This document shows positions 7,932-16,196 of a stretch of DNA of 64,000 nt, one piece after another. The notes under the pieces were generated by a model. It was given only the letters and a program-made list of their open reading frames with translations, ran no database searches and was not told the DNA's origin. The position numbers and the translations under genes were made by a program. The DNA is from Pseudomonas sp. ADAK13 (GTDB taxonomy: Bacteria; Pseudomonadota; Gammaproteobacteria; Pseudomonadales; Pseudomonadaceae): positions 4,278,001 through 4,342,000 of the forward strand of contig NZ_CP052860.1 of assembly GCF_012935715.1 (NCBI RefSeq), given 5' to 3'. Position 1 is the stretch's first letter, and each line of letters begins with the position of its first letter.

Positions 7932-9758
7932 ATGAACCACCCGCCAAGTGACATGATCACCTGGGGCATGATGCTGCGTAAGGTGCCCACCATTGTCCGT
8001 GCGCTGCCCCGATTGGTGCGCGGTATCCGCGTTGCCAACATCACCGACCCCGACCAGCCATGCGGCCTCGGCTGGACCTTCGAACAAGCCACCCAGCGCA
8101 ACCCCGATGGCGCCGCGCTGCTGTATGGCGACCGCGTGCTCACTTACCGCCAGGCCAATCAGCAGGCCAACCGCATGGCCCACTACCTGCAGCAGCAGGG
8201 CATCGGCAAGGGTGACGTGGTGGCGTTGTTTATCGAGAACCGCCCCGAGCTGTTGCTCAGCGTGCTGGCGGTGGCCAAGGTGGGCGGCATTTGCGCGATG
8301 CTCAATACCTCGCAAACCCAGACGGCACTGGTACACAGCCTCAACCTGGTGACGCCGGCAGCCATTGTGGTCGGTGCCGAGCTGGTGGGTGCCTACGAGG
8401 CGGTTCGCAGCCAGGTGGCAATCGGGGCAGAAAAAACCTGGTTTATCGCCGATCAACAGCACACCAGCGTACCGCCGGGTTATGTGGACCTGATGGCCGC
8501 GAGCGCTGATCATTCGCTGGAAAACCCCGCCAGTACCCAGCAGATCTACTTCAACGACCCTTGCTTCTATATCTATACCTCCGGCACCACGGGCTTGCCC
8601 AAGGCCGGCATTTTCAAACACGGCCGCTGGATGAAGTCCTCGGCCAGTTTCGGCACCATCGCCCTGGATATGGGCCCCGAAGACGTCGTCTATTGCACCT
8701 TGCCGCTGTATCACGCCACCGGCTTGTGCGTGTGCTGGGGGTCGGCGATTGCCGGAGCGTCGGGGTTTGCCATTCGCCGCAAGTTCAGCGCCAGCCAGTT
8801 CTGGGATGACGTGCGCCGGTTCAACGCAACCACCCTGGGTTATGTCGGCGAGTTGTGCCGCTACCTGATCGACCAGCCCGCCAGCGAGCAGGACCGTGAT
8901 AACCGTGTGACAAAGATGATCGGCAACGGCCTGCGCCCCGGCGTTTGGGCCGAGTTCAAGCAACGCTTCGGCGTCGATCACATCTGTGAGCTGTATGCCG
9001 CGAGCGACGGCAACATCGGCTTCACCAACGTGCTGAATTTCGACAACACCATCGGCTTTTCCCTGATGCACTGGGCGCTGGTGGACTACGCCCATGACAG
9101 CTGTGAGCCCATTCGCGGCAGTGACGGTTTCATGCGCGAAGTGCCGAAGGGCGGCCAGGGGCTGCTGCTGGCCCGGATCGATGACAAGGCGCCGTTCGAC
9201 GGCTACACCGACCCCGAGAAGAACCGCAAGGTGGTGCTCAGCGACGTGTTCGAGAAGGGCGACCGCTACTTCAACACCGGCGACCTGTTGCGCAATATCG
9301 GCTTTGGTCACGCCCAGTTCGTGGACCGGCTGGGGGACACCTACCGCTGGAAAGGCGAAAACGTCTCCACCACCGAAGTCGAGAACATCTTTTTGCAGCA
9401 CCCGCAGATTTCCGAAGTGGTGGCCTACGGCGTAGAGATTGAAAACACCAATGGTCGCGCCGGCATGGCGGCCATCACCCCCGCTGAATCCTTGGCGTCC
9501 CTGGACATGCGCGAACTGCTGACGTTTGCCCACGGGCAGTTGCCGGCGTATGCGGTGCCGTTGTTCCTGCGGATCAAAGTGAAGATGGAAACCACCGGCA
9601 CCTTCAAATACCAGAAGGTAAAACTCAAGGAAGAGGCGTTCGACCCGGACAAGGCCGGTGATGATCCGATCTTTGCCTGGCTGCCGGGATCGGACAGCTA
9701 CGTGCCGGTCACCGGGCAACTGCTGGCGGACATCCAGGCGGGCAAATTCCGTTATTGA
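7932..9758 (+). CDS. Long-chain/very-long-chain acyl-CoA synthetase (FATP/FadD6-like)
   Basis: ANL-superfamily enzyme that activates fatty acids to acyl-CoA through an acyl-adenylate. In its 608 residues the AMP-binding P-loop IYTSGTTGLPKAG, the A5 region YAASDGNIGF, the A7 motif FNTGDLLR, and the RWKGENVSTTEVE hinge are all present. The YAASDGNIGF and TGLPKAGI variants and the C-terminal TFKYQKVKLKEEAFDPD place it in the fatty-acid-transport-protein group rather than classical FadD. The ATG at 7932 has AGGA 11 nt upstream; the frame is open further upstream but without family-like residues. It probably acts in the cytoplasm or at the inner membrane. Confidence 0.9.
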   Translation: MNHPPSDMITWGMMLRKVPTIVRALPRLVRGIRVANITDPDQPCGLGWTFEQATQRNPDGAALLYGDRVLTYRQANQQANRMAHYLQQQGIGKGDVVALFIENRPELLLSVLAVAKVGGICAMLNTSQTQTALVHSLNLVTPAAIVVGAELVGAYEAVRSQVAIGAEKTWFIADQQHTSVPPGYVDLMAASADHSLENPASTQQIYFNDPCFYIYTSGTTGLPKAGIFKHGRWMKSSASFGTIALDMGPEDVVYCTLPLYHATGLCVCWGSAIAGASGFAIRRKFSASQFWDDVRRFNATTLGYVGELCRYLIDQPASEQDRDNRVTKMIGNGLRPGVWAEFKQRFGVDHICELYAASDGNIGFTNVLNFDNTIGFSLMHWALVDYAHDSCEPIRGSDGFMREVPKGGQGLLLARIDDKAPFDGYTDPEKNRKVVLSDVFEKGDRYFNTGDLLRNIGFGHAQFVDRLGDTYRWKGENVSTTEVENIFLQHPQISEVVAYGVEIENTNGRAGMAAITPAESLASLDMRELLTFAHGQLPAYAVPLFLRIKVKMETTGTFKYQKVKLKEEAFDPDKAGDDPIFAWLPGSDSYVPVTGQLLADIQAGKFRY

Positions 9759-9854
9759 TTCTGCCTATCGCCGCTTTTGGGAAAAAAGGCATGACAGTGG
9801 GGAACTCCGTCGCGAGACTGGACGCCTTATGAAACACCAGACAAGGAGCCCCAC

Positions 9855-10370
9855 ATGTCAGACCAAGCCAAACAAATGACCGAAGACGAAGCCGCCGAAT
9901 TTGCCGAGCAGGTATTCGACGTGGCACGCAAGGGCGATGCCGCGATGCTGGCGGCGTTGCTGGCCAAAGGCTTGCCGCCTAACCTGCGCAACCACAACGG
10001 CGACACGCTGTTGATGCTGTCGGCCTATCACGGTCATGTCGACGCGGTGAAAGTGCTGCTGGAGTTCAAGGCCGACCCACAGATTGCCAACGACAAGAAC
10101 CAGCTGCCGATTGCCGGCGCGGCGTTCAAGGGCAACCTGCCGGTGGTCAAGGCGTTGATCGAGGGCGGAGCGTTGGTCGAGGGCGCTTCTTCAGATGGCC
10201 GTACGGCGTTGATGATGGCGGCGATGTTCAACCGCACCGAAATGGTGGATTACCTGATCAGCCAGGGCGCCAACCCCAAGGCCACCGATGCCCAGGGCGT
10301 GACCGCGCTGGCAGCGGCCCAGACCATGGGAGCGGTGGATACGGCGGCGCAGTTGCAAAAACTGGTGTAG
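9855..10370 (+). CDS. Ankyrin-repeat protein
   Basis: A 171-residue protein made almost wholly of ankyrin repeats from about residue 18 to the end. Four units can be seen with the helix text GDTLLMLSAYHGHVDAVKVLLE, LPIAGAAFKGNLPVVKALIEGG, TALMMAAMFNRTEMVDYLISQGA and TALAAAQTMGAVDTAAQL. There is no signal peptide, so it should act in the cytoplasm as a protein-binding module. AAGGAG lies a good distance before the ATG. The partner is unknown. The next gene, a small unknown, follows after 41 nt and may be co-transcribed. Confidence 0.9.
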   Translation: MSDQAKQMTEDEAAEFAEQVFDVARKGDAAMLAALLAKGLPPNLRNHNGDTLLMLSAYHGHVDAVKVLLEFKADPQIANDKNQLPIAGAAFKGNLPVVKALIEGGALVEGASSDGRTALMMAAMFNRTEMVDYLISQGANPKATDAQGVTALAAAQTMGAVDTAAQLQKLV

Positions 10371-10411
10371 GCTTTGCGCCCTCAAAACCAGCCCCGCCAC
10401 AGGACCACCCC

Positions 10412-10942
10412 ATGAAAACCGCACTCGTCGAACTCATCAGCAAAATCAGCTCCGGCTGCATGAGCGAACCCGAGATCGCCAGGGTGGCGGATGAAGCGGC
10501 CCAGGCCTACGCCGATCCTGACGCTTTCCTGGCCGCCAACCCGGACATTAACTACGACGACACTTTCCCGATTCCCCTGGGCGAGTGGATCGTTGTCGGC
10601 AGCCTGCCAGACACCGTGCTGTTCCAGGCCGACACTTACCAGGACCTGTTCGCCCAGATCGTCGCCTCGTTCGGCCCCGGCGTGGCGTTCAACCTCAAGC
10701 CCAAGCAGTTGGCCAAAACCGAAGCGCTGACCGCGCTGAACCGCATCCAGATCCAGATGAGTGCCCTTAATCCGGAGAGCGGCGGCTACGTGCTGGTCAA
10801 CTTCAGCCAGTTGCTGGACGACGAGATCCAGGCCGTGCTGGTCTACGGCAATGACGTGCCACGGGTGCTGGAATTGTGCGCCGAAGTCGGGATCAAGGGC
10901 GAACCGTCCCTGGAAGCCCTGCGGGTTGCGGTCCACGTCTGA
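10412..10942 (+). CDS. Conserved hypothetical protein
   Basis: A 176-residue acidic, soluble protein that I cannot assign. It has no signal peptide or membrane segment. Features that can be seen are a helical N-terminus, a central GEWIVVGSLPDTVLFQADTY strand-rich part, and a C-terminal part ending EVGIKGEPSLEALRVAVHV. AGGA precedes the ATG. It follows the ankyrin gene closely and may share its transcript. Confidence 0.7.
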   Translation: MKTALVELISKISSGCMSEPEIARVADEAAQAYADPDAFLAANPDINYDDTFPIPLGEWIVVGSLPDTVLFQADTYQDLFAQIVASFGPGVAFNLKPKQLAKTEALTALNRIQIQMSALNPESGGYVLVNFSQLLDDEIQAVLVYGNDVPRVLELCAEVGIKGEPSLEALRVAVHV

Positions 10943-11010
10943 AATAAAACGGAACCCCTGGCCACGGCTGACTATCCTAAGCAGGCAAGCCCTCACTTAG
11001 GAGCGATACC

Positions 11011-11202
11011 ATGGGTTCCACTTTTAATGGCCTGATCGGGTTGATCATCCTGGCGCTGGATATCTGGGCGATCATCAACGTGTTCAAAAGCGGCGCAGGT
11101 ACCGGCGCCAAAGTGCTGTGGATCCTGTTGATCCTGCTGCTGCCGGTGCTGGGCTTGATCATCTGGGCGATCGCCGGGCCGCGCGGCAACGTGCGGATCT
11201 GA
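11011..11202 (+). CDS. PLDc_N domain small membrane protein
   Basis: A 63-residue protein with two hydrophobic helices: GLIGLIILALDIWAIINVF and the stretch KVLWILLILLLPVLGLIIWAI. The Asp-Ile-Trp-Ala in helix 1 and P-x-x-G-x-I-I-W in helix 2 are the mark of the PLDc_N family, found alone or in front of phospholipase D domains. Alone it is an inner-membrane protein of unknown role. TAGGAG lies 8 nt before the ATG. It ends at a strong bidirectional hairpin. Confidence 0.85.
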   Translation: MGSTFNGLIGLIILALDIWAIINVFKSGAGTGAKVLWILLILLLPVLGLIIWAIAGPRGNVRI

Positions 11203-11213
11203 TCGCCGGGCAA

Positions 11214-11238
11214 GGCTCCCGTGCGTCGCACGGGAGCC
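11214..11238. terminator. Bidirectional terminator-like hairpin
   Basis: A perfect 10-bp stem (GGCTCCCGTG and CACGGGAGCC) with a 5-nt loop sits between the convergent PLDc_N and ogt genes and is followed by only a short T pair, so termination strength is uncertain. Confidence 0.6.
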
Positions 11239-11239
11239 T

Positions 11240-11713
11240 TCAGATCAACCAGCTGCCTTCCAGCTCCAGCAACTTCACCTTGTTTTCAATCCCGCCGCCA
11301 AACCCCACCAATGTTCCATCGCTGCCCACCACACGGTGGCACGGAATGATAATGGAGATCGGGTTGGCGCCATTGGCCGTGCCTACTGCGCGGATCGCCT
11401 TGGGGTTCTCCAGGTACTGGGCCTGTTCGCCATATGTCCAGGTGCGCCCGTAGGGAATCTGCAATAACGCCTGCCATACCTGCTGCTGAAACGACGTACC
11501 CACCGGCGCCAGCGCCAGGTCGAACACTTCCCGCTTGCGCGCGAAATACTCATCCAGTTGCCGACGCACTTCATCCAGCTCATTAGTTGCCGGAATCCAG
11601 TCTGCCTGCACCGGACATTGATGCACGTCCATATACAACAGGCGCAGCCCTTGTTCATCCGCCGCCAGTAACAGCGGCCCGAGCGGACTTGGGTGATAGC
11701 AATAAAACATCAT
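11240..11713 (-). CDS. ogt: Methylated-DNA--protein-cysteine methyltransferase
   Basis: Suicide DNA-repair protein that moves the methyl group of O6-methylguanine to its own cysteine. The active-site motif IIPCHRVVG is intact, preceded by the winged-helix text FQQQVWQALLQIPYGRTWTYG and RAVGTANGANP, and followed by GFGGGIENK. The start is at MMFYCYHPSPLGPLLLA, which gives 157 aa, close to the size of Ogt proteins; a longer in-frame extension upstream does not resemble the family. There is no Ada regulatory domain attached. A stand-alone Ada-type zinc domain is encoded far away at 56506. Confidence 0.92.
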   Translation of the reverse strand: MMFYCYHPSPLGPLLLAADEQGLRLLYMDVHQCPVQADWIPATNELDEVRRQLDEYFARKREVFDLALAPVGTSFQQQVWQALLQIPYGRTWTYGEQAQYLENPKAIRAVGTANGANPISIIIPCHRVVGSDGTLVGFGGGIENKVKLLELEGSWLI

Positions 11714-12032
11714 CGAGGCAATCCAAAAGGGCAGAGGGCAAAGATACGGCCGTAAGTTGGCCGCTACAATCCCGTTGTTTTTTGTGTGTCGAGATATTCG
11801 CTGTACAAAATTTTCACATTCCATCCAAGACAATTCGCCGGCTATTTTGCTGTCCGAGTGCTCTAAGACGAGTGCCAACAAACGGCCGGAGTGAGTAATC
11901 AATGGCGTTGCCGGCGTTGATCGGGCACCATTTGCGCCATTGCGTTCACCGTCTACCCCAGCCAGCCTGGGCGAGGGCGGGGCGCCGCTGTATTCATTCG
12001 CAACTTAAACTTCCAATGGGTCCTAAAACGAC
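11714..12032. other. Intergenic region without recognised gene
   Basis: About 320 bp between the divergent ogt and LTA-synthase-like genes. It contains T-rich and AT-rich stretches around 11776-11830 compatible with promoters, but I could not identify a convincing pair of hexamers, an RNA gene or a small coding frame. Confidence 0.4.
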
Positions 12033-14120
12033 ATGGCAAACCCGGACGCCCTGAATCAGCAGCGAGCTTCTAATCGCTTGCTGCAACCGACCGTCAAATC
12101 CCATCTGGCGTACACGCTGCTTTGTGCCTTGATCATGATGGTGATGTTCTCCCTGCTGCGCCTGGCGCTGCTGGTCTACAACCGCGAGATGATCCTCGAC
12201 ACACCAGCCTCCACGTTCCTTGAAGCATTCGCCAACGGCCTGCGCCTGGACATTCGCCTGGTGATGTACGTGCTGGTCCCGCTGCTGCTGGCCTTGTTCA
12301 GCGTGCGGGCGATGGCGGCGCGCGGGTTCTTCCGCTTCTGGCTGACGGTCGCGTCGAGCATCGCGCTGTTCCTCGGCCTGATGGAGATGGACTTCTACCG
12401 CGAGTTCCACCAGCGCCTCAACGGCCTGGTCTTCCAGTATGTGAAGGAAGACCCGAAAACCGTGATGAGCATGCTCTGGTACGGTTTCCCGGTGGTGCGC
12501 TACCTGCTGGCCTGGGCCGTGGGCACGCTGATCCTGAGCATCGCCTTTAAAGGCGCCGACCGTGCAACTCGCCCACGCGGCCCATTCAGCGGTGGCAGCA
12601 TCGGCACCCGCCAGGTGGCTCCGTGGTACACCCGTATCGCGGTGTTCGTGGTCTGCCTGTTGATCGCCGTGGTCGCCATCCGTGGCACCCTGCGTCAGGG
12701 CCCGCCGCTGCGCTGGGGTGACGTTTACACCACCGATTCGAACTTCGCCAACCAGTTGGGCCTCAACGGCACGTTGTCGCTGATTGCGGCAGCCAAATCG
12801 CGCTTCTCCGAAGAGCGTTCGAACATCTGGAAAGCCACCCTGGAACAACCCCAGGCCACCCAGACGGTGCGCGACATGCTGGTGCTGCCAAGCGAAAAAC
12901 TGGTGGATACCGACACCGCCGCCGTGCGCCGTGACTTCACGCCGCCGGCCGAGAAGACCCTGCCGATCAAGAACGTCGTGGTGATCCTGATGGAAAGCTT
13001 CGCCGGTCACTCGGTGGGCGCCCTGGGCCGCCCGGGCAACATCACGCCGTACTTCGACAAACTGTCCAAGGAAGGCCTGCTGTTCGACCGTTTCTTCTCC
13101 AACGGTACCCACACCCACCAGGGTATGTTCGCCACCATGGCCTGCTTCCCGAACCTGCCAGGCTTCGAATACCTGATGCAGACCCCGGAAGGCAGCCACA
13201 AACTGTCGGGCTTGCCACAGTTGCTCAGCCATCGTGATTTCGACGACGTGTATGTCTACAACGGCGACTTCGCCTGGGACAACCAGTCGGGCTTCTTCAG
13301 CAACCAGGGCATGACCAACTTCATTGGCCGCAATGACTTCGTCAACCCGGTGTTCTCGGACCCGACCTGGGGCGTGTCCGACCAGGACATGTTCAACCGT
13401 GGCCTGGAAGAGCTGAAAGCCCGTGAAGGCGGCAAGCCGTTCTATGCGCTGCTGCAAACCCTGTCCAACCACACGCCGTATGCGTTGCCGACGCCATTGC
13501 CGGTCGAGAAAGTCACCGACCGTGGCAGCCTCAACGAGCATTTGACGGCCATGCGCTACTCCGACTGGGCCCTGGGCCAGTTCTTTGAAAAGGCCCGCAA
13601 GGAGCCGTACTTCAAGGAAACCCTGTTCGTGATCGTGGGCGACCACGGCTTCGGCAACGAACAGCAGATCACCGAGATGGACCTGGGCCGCTTCAACGTG
13701 CCGATGCTGATGATCGCACCGGGCATGCAGGAGAAGTTCGGTGAGCGTGACCACACCGTGGGCACCCAGATCGACATCGTACCGACCATCATGGGCCGCC
13801 TCGGCGGTGACACCCTGCACCAGTGCTGGGGCCGTGACCTGCTCAACCTGCCGGAAGGCGACAAGGGCTTTGGCGTGATCAAGCCGTCGGGCAGCGACCA
13901 GACCGTGGCCTTGCTCACTGGCGACCGCGTGCTGGTACTGCCGAAGGAGATGCCACCGAAGTTGTGGGAATACGAACTGGGCGCCAACCCTACCGGGAAG
14001 GTGATTCCAGAGTCGCCGGACGAGGCTGCGTTGAAGCAGAAGCTCGAATCGTTCCTGCAGACCGCTACCAAGAGCCTGCTGGATAACACCGCAGGTGTGG
14101 TGGACGGCAAGCCGGACTAA
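12033..14120 (+). CDS. LTA synthase-family phosphoglycerol transferase/sulfatase-fold membrane enzyme
   Basis: A 695-residue inner-membrane protein with five N-terminal helices (about residues 25-220) and a periplasmic alkaline-phosphatase-fold domain. Metal and catalytic residues of the LtaS/OpgB group are visible: Glu in VVVILMESFAGHS, the likely nucleophile Thr in SNGTHTHQGMFATM, and Asp-His in IVGDHGFGNEQQ. Related enzymes move phosphoglycerol from phosphatidylglycerol to a polymer or to periplasmic glucans. The acceptor here is unknown, since Gram-negatives lack lipoteichoic acid. It stands alone and ends at a strong terminator. Confidence 0.9.
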   Translation: MANPDALNQQRASNRLLQPTVKSHLAYTLLCALIMMVMFSLLRLALLVYNREMILDTPASTFLEAFANGLRLDIRLVMYVLVPLLLALFSVRAMAARGFFRFWLTVASSIALFLGLMEMDFYREFHQRLNGLVFQYVKEDPKTVMSMLWYGFPVVRYLLAWAVGTLILSIAFKGADRATRPRGPFSGGSIGTRQVAPWYTRIAVFVVCLLIAVVAIRGTLRQGPPLRWGDVYTTDSNFANQLGLNGTLSLIAAAKSRFSEERSNIWKATLEQPQATQTVRDMLVLPSEKLVDTDTAAVRRDFTPPAEKTLPIKNVVVILMESFAGHSVGALGRPGNITPYFDKLSKEGLLFDRFFSNGTHTHQGMFATMACFPNLPGFEYLMQTPEGSHKLSGLPQLLSHRDFDDVYVYNGDFAWDNQSGFFSNQGMTNFIGRNDFVNPVFSDPTWGVSDQDMFNRGLEELKAREGGKPFYALLQTLSNHTPYALPTPLPVEKVTDRGSLNEHLTAMRYSDWALGQFFEKARKEPYFKETLFVIVGDHGFGNEQQITEMDLGRFNVPMLMIAPGMQEKFGERDHTVGTQIDIVPTIMGRLGGDTLHQCWGRDLLNLPEGDKGFGVIKPSGSDQTVALLTGDRVLVLPKEMPPKLWEYELGANPTGKVIPESPDEAALKQKLESFLQTATKSLLDNTAGVVDGKPD

Positions 14121-14132
14121 ACACCCGCGCAT

Positions 14133-14166
14133 AAAAAAAGAGGCCTTTTAAGGCCTCTTTTTTTTG
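14133..14166. terminator. Bidirectional Rho-independent terminator
   Basis: A GAGGCCTT/AAGGCCTC stem is flanked by seven A residues on one side and at least eight T residues on the other, so it can stop transcripts of both the phosphoglycerol transferase (plus) and the DUF3309 peptide (minus). Confidence 0.9.
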
Positions 14167-14180
14167 TGCTGTTAAACCGG

Positions 14181-14333
14181 TTATATCTTGCCCAGCAACA
14201 ACAGAATCAACAGAACTACCAACACGGTACCGAGAATACCCGATGGCCCGTAACCCCAGTTGCGTGAGTGTGGGAACACTGGAAGACCGCCGACCAGCAG
14301 GAGGATCAGAATAATGATAAGAATGAGGCTCAT
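14181..14333 (-). CDS. DUF3309 family small membrane protein
   Basis: A 50-residue hydrophobic peptide. It begins MSLILIIILILLLVGGLP, has a short central loop PHSRNWGYGPSG, and ends in a second helix GTVLVVLLILLLLGKI. This two-helix pattern with the aromatic WGYGPSG loop is characteristic of DUF3309, whose function is unknown. The ribosome site AAGGAAA lies 7 nt before the ATG. It is convergent with the phosphoglycerol transferase and shares its terminator. It is easily missed because of its size. Confidence 0.85.
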   Translation of the reverse strand: MSLILIIILILLLVGGLPVFPHSRNWGYGPSGILGTVLVVLLILLLLGKI

Positions 14334-14662
14334 GTTTTGTTTTCCTTATTGTCTTCTGAAAAGACCTGATATTTAACGAGTAAGCCCGACAGCTATTACG
14401 GACGCCTTAATAACTCCGACCGGTGCGTCTGGCAGAAAATTCCGTGTTTTTTTAAAGCTTTTTGCTAACTAGCTTATTTCCTTTAACCGCGTTGCAAATA
14501 TCCATCCTTAGTTGAAATAAATTGAACTTGGCGGGTTTGCCGGTATCCGACCCGGCCCGCGGTTTGCCCGGGGCATTCAGCACCCTGATGGTGCGTGGGT
14601 ACGGGAAAAACCTTCGCTACACTGCGGCTCACTTCTTCCGTGAACCACAAGGCTACTTTCCT
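14334..14662. other. Intergenic region upstream of the SDR gene
   Basis: About 330 bp between the divergent DUF3309 and SDR genes. The left half is AT-rich with a run of seven T at about 14449, the right half is GC-rich. I found no RNA gene or coding frame in it. A TACACT hexamer at 14618-14623 is a possible -10 element for the SDR gene, without a clear partner. Confidence 0.35.
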
Positions 14663-15484
14663 ATGCAAAATCGCATGATGATCACCGGCGCCGGTTCTGG
14701 CCTGGGTCGCGAAATCGCTCTGCGCTGGGCTCGCGAGGGTTGGCAGCTGGCCTTGTCGGACGTCAGCGAAGCGGGGCTGCAAGAAACCCTCAAGCGGGTG
14801 CGCCAAGCCGGCGGTGACGGTTTCACACAGCGTTGCGACGTGCGCGACTACAGCCAGCTCACGGCGTTCGCACAGGCCTGTGAGGAGAAGCTGGGCGGCA
14901 TCGACGTGATCGTCAACAACGCGGGTGTGGCGTCGGGCGGGTTCTTCAGTGAGCTGTCCCTGGAAGACTGGGACTGGCAGATCGCAATCAATCTCATGGG
15001 CGTGGTCAAGGGCTGCAAGGCGTTCCTGCCGCTGCTGGAAAAGAGCAAGGGCCGTATCATCAACATCGCCTCCATGGCCGCACTGATGCAGGGCCCGGCC
15101 ATGAGCAACTACAACGTGGCCAAGGCCGGCGTGGTGGCGCTCTCCGAAAGCCTGCTGGTGGAACTCAAGCAACAGGAAGTGGGCGTACACGTGGTGTGCC
15201 CGTCGTTCTTCCAGACCAATCTGCTGGACTCCTTCCGCGGGCCGACACCCGCCATGAAAGCCCAGGTGGGCAAGCTCCTGGAAAGCTCACCGATTACGGC
15301 GGCCGAGATTGCCGACTACATCTACCAACAGGTGGCTGAAGGGCAATTCATGATCCTGCCCCACGAGCAGGGGCGCATGGCCTGGGCGCTGAAGCAGAAG
15401 AACCCGCAGCTGCTCTATGACGAAATGACCGTGATGGCGGACAAGATGCGGGCCAAGGCTCAATCGCAGGCGGTGAAAGGTTGA
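14663..15484 (+). CDS. Short-chain dehydrogenase/reductase
   Basis: NAD(P)-dependent oxidoreductase of the classical SDR family, 273 aa. The cofactor loop TGAGSGLG is at residues 8-15, followed by the NNAG motif (VIVNNAGVASGG), the catalytic Ser in IINIASMAAL, and the Tyr/Lys pair in SNYNVAKAG. The start at MQNRMMITG is chosen because the cofactor strand begins there. The substrate is unknown. It stands alone and is followed by a short palindrome of REP type. Confidence 0.9.
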   Translation: MQNRMMITGAGSGLGREIALRWAREGWQLALSDVSEAGLQETLKRVRQAGGDGFTQRCDVRDYSQLTAFAQACEEKLGGIDVIVNNAGVASGGFFSELSLEDWDWQIAINLMGVVKGCKAFLPLLEKSKGRIINIASMAALMQGPAMSNYNVAKAGVVALSESLLVELKQQEVGVHVVCPSFFQTNLLDSFRGPTPAMKAQVGKLLESSPITAAEIADYIYQQVAEGQFMILPHEQGRMAWALKQKNPQLLYDEMTVMADKMRAKAQSQAVKG

Positions 15485-15503
15485 ATTTCAGGTGAGCAAC
15501 TCA

Positions 15504-15525
15504 TGTGGCGAGGGAGCTCGCCACA
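15504..15525. repeat. REP-like palindrome remnant
   Basis: TGTGGCGAG and CTCGCCACA form a 9-bp perfect inverted repeat with a 4-nt loop. The arms match the outer ends of family B REP units, so this is probably a collapsed REPIN. It follows the SDR gene by 19 nt and may act as a weak terminator. Confidence 0.6.
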
Positions 15526-15677
15526 GAGATCGCCTGCAAATATGAACATATCGTTTGGTTCTTGGGTGTAATTCGAGATTATTCACTGCCTGTCTGTAGG
15601 GTAATTTACCCTGATGTGTAAGACATGCCTGTTTAGCCTGAAGGCCATTGATGGTGCCAGGCGGGTAGCGCAAGGTC

Positions 15678-15711
15678 GGGGTTCGGTAACTTAAAAGGGA
15701 CGAACCCCATG
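15678..15711 (+). promoter_or_regulatory. Hairpin presenting the csrA ribosome binding site in its loop
   Basis: GGGGTTCG (15678-15685) and CGAACCCC (15701-15708) form a perfect 8-bp stem that ends one base before the csrA ATG. The 15-nt loop carries the purine-rich ribosome site AAAAGGGA, including a GGA of the kind CsrA/Rsm proteins bind in loops. The layout suggests translational autoregulation. The hairpin is seen directly; binding is inference. Confidence 0.7.
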
Positions 15712-15906
15712 CTGGTATTAAGCCGCGCGGTAGGCGAAATAATCTCGGTGGGCGACCACATCACGCTGCGCATTCTGGAGGTGAGCGGCACCCAGGTGAA
15801 AGTGGGCGTCGAAGCGCCGGTGGGGGTCAATGTGCATCGCACAGAGGTCTATCAGAAGATTCTCAGCCGGCAGGGGCAACCGGCCCAACCTGCTTCCAAC
15901 CCCTGA
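15709..15906 (+). CDS. csrA: CsrA/RsmA-family post-transcriptional regulator
   Basis: Small homodimeric RNA-binding protein, 65 aa, that binds GGA motifs near ribosome sites. [18 protein letters not shown] at the N-terminus and [10 protein letters not shown] around residues 42-51 are family hallmarks; Leu4 and Arg44, key for RNA binding, are both present. The body differs from the common Pseudomonas RsmA and RsmE ([16 protein letters not shown]), so it is probably a further paralogue, perhaps close to RsmI. The C-terminus is a polar tail. It is convergent with a YheU gene, with only 3 nt between the stops. A hairpin covers its start region. Confidence 0.92.
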   Translation: MLVLSRAVGEIISVGDHITLRILEVSGTQVKVGVEAPVGVNVHRTEVYQKILSRQGQPAQPASNP

Positions 15907-15909
15907 GGG

Positions 15910-16137
15910 TCAGTCGAACAGGTGCTTGGGCACGTCGTGCTTGAGCATCAATTGGCACTGCTCGCTCTCGGGGTCGAAAACGATCAGGGCCTGGCCCTTG
16001 GTCAACGCCTGGCGTACCCGCAGCACCCGGGTTTCCAGGGGCGTATCGTCGCCATTATCGGTGCCGTCGCGGGTCACGAAGTCTTCGATGAGGCGGGTCA
16101 GGGTGTCGACTTCAAGTGCATCGTAAGGAATCAGCAT
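15910..16137 (-). CDS. YheU/UPF0270 family protein
   Basis: A 75-residue acidic protein of the YheU (UPF0270) family, function unknown. It starts with MLIPYDALEVDTLTRLIEDFVTRDGTD, followed by VRQALTKGQALIVFD, which are the conserved parts. It is cytoplasmic and lies downstream of the osmoprotectant operon on the same strand, but a hairpin at 16156-16182 separates them. Confidence 0.88.
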   Translation of the reverse strand: MLIPYDALEVDTLTRLIEDFVTRDGTDNGDDTPLETRVLRVRQALTKGQALIVFDPESEQCQLMLKHDVPKHLFD

Positions 16138-16155
16138 ACAAGCCTCAGCTAAGGA

Positions 16156-16182
16156 ATCCCGGCGATGCTACTGCGCCGGGAT
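16156..16182 (-). terminator. Hairpin downstream of the osmoprotectant operon
   Basis: A perfect 9-bp stem ATCCCGGCG/CGCCGGGAT with a 9-nt loop lies between the M42 peptidase stop and the YheU start. No T-run follows, so it may be a weak terminator or an mRNA-end stabiliser. Confidence 0.5.
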
Positions 16183-16196
16183 CCCAGTTGCCAGTC

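Noticed and set aside
7635..9719. A 694-codon open frame on the minus strand opposite the acyl-CoA synthetase
   Set aside because: Antisense to a gene with all ANL motifs; no ribosome site or recognisable domain.
11994..14132. A 712-codon open frame on the minus strand opposite the phosphoglycerol transferase
   Set aside because: Antisense shadow; composition is typical of reverse-strand frames and no domain is seen.
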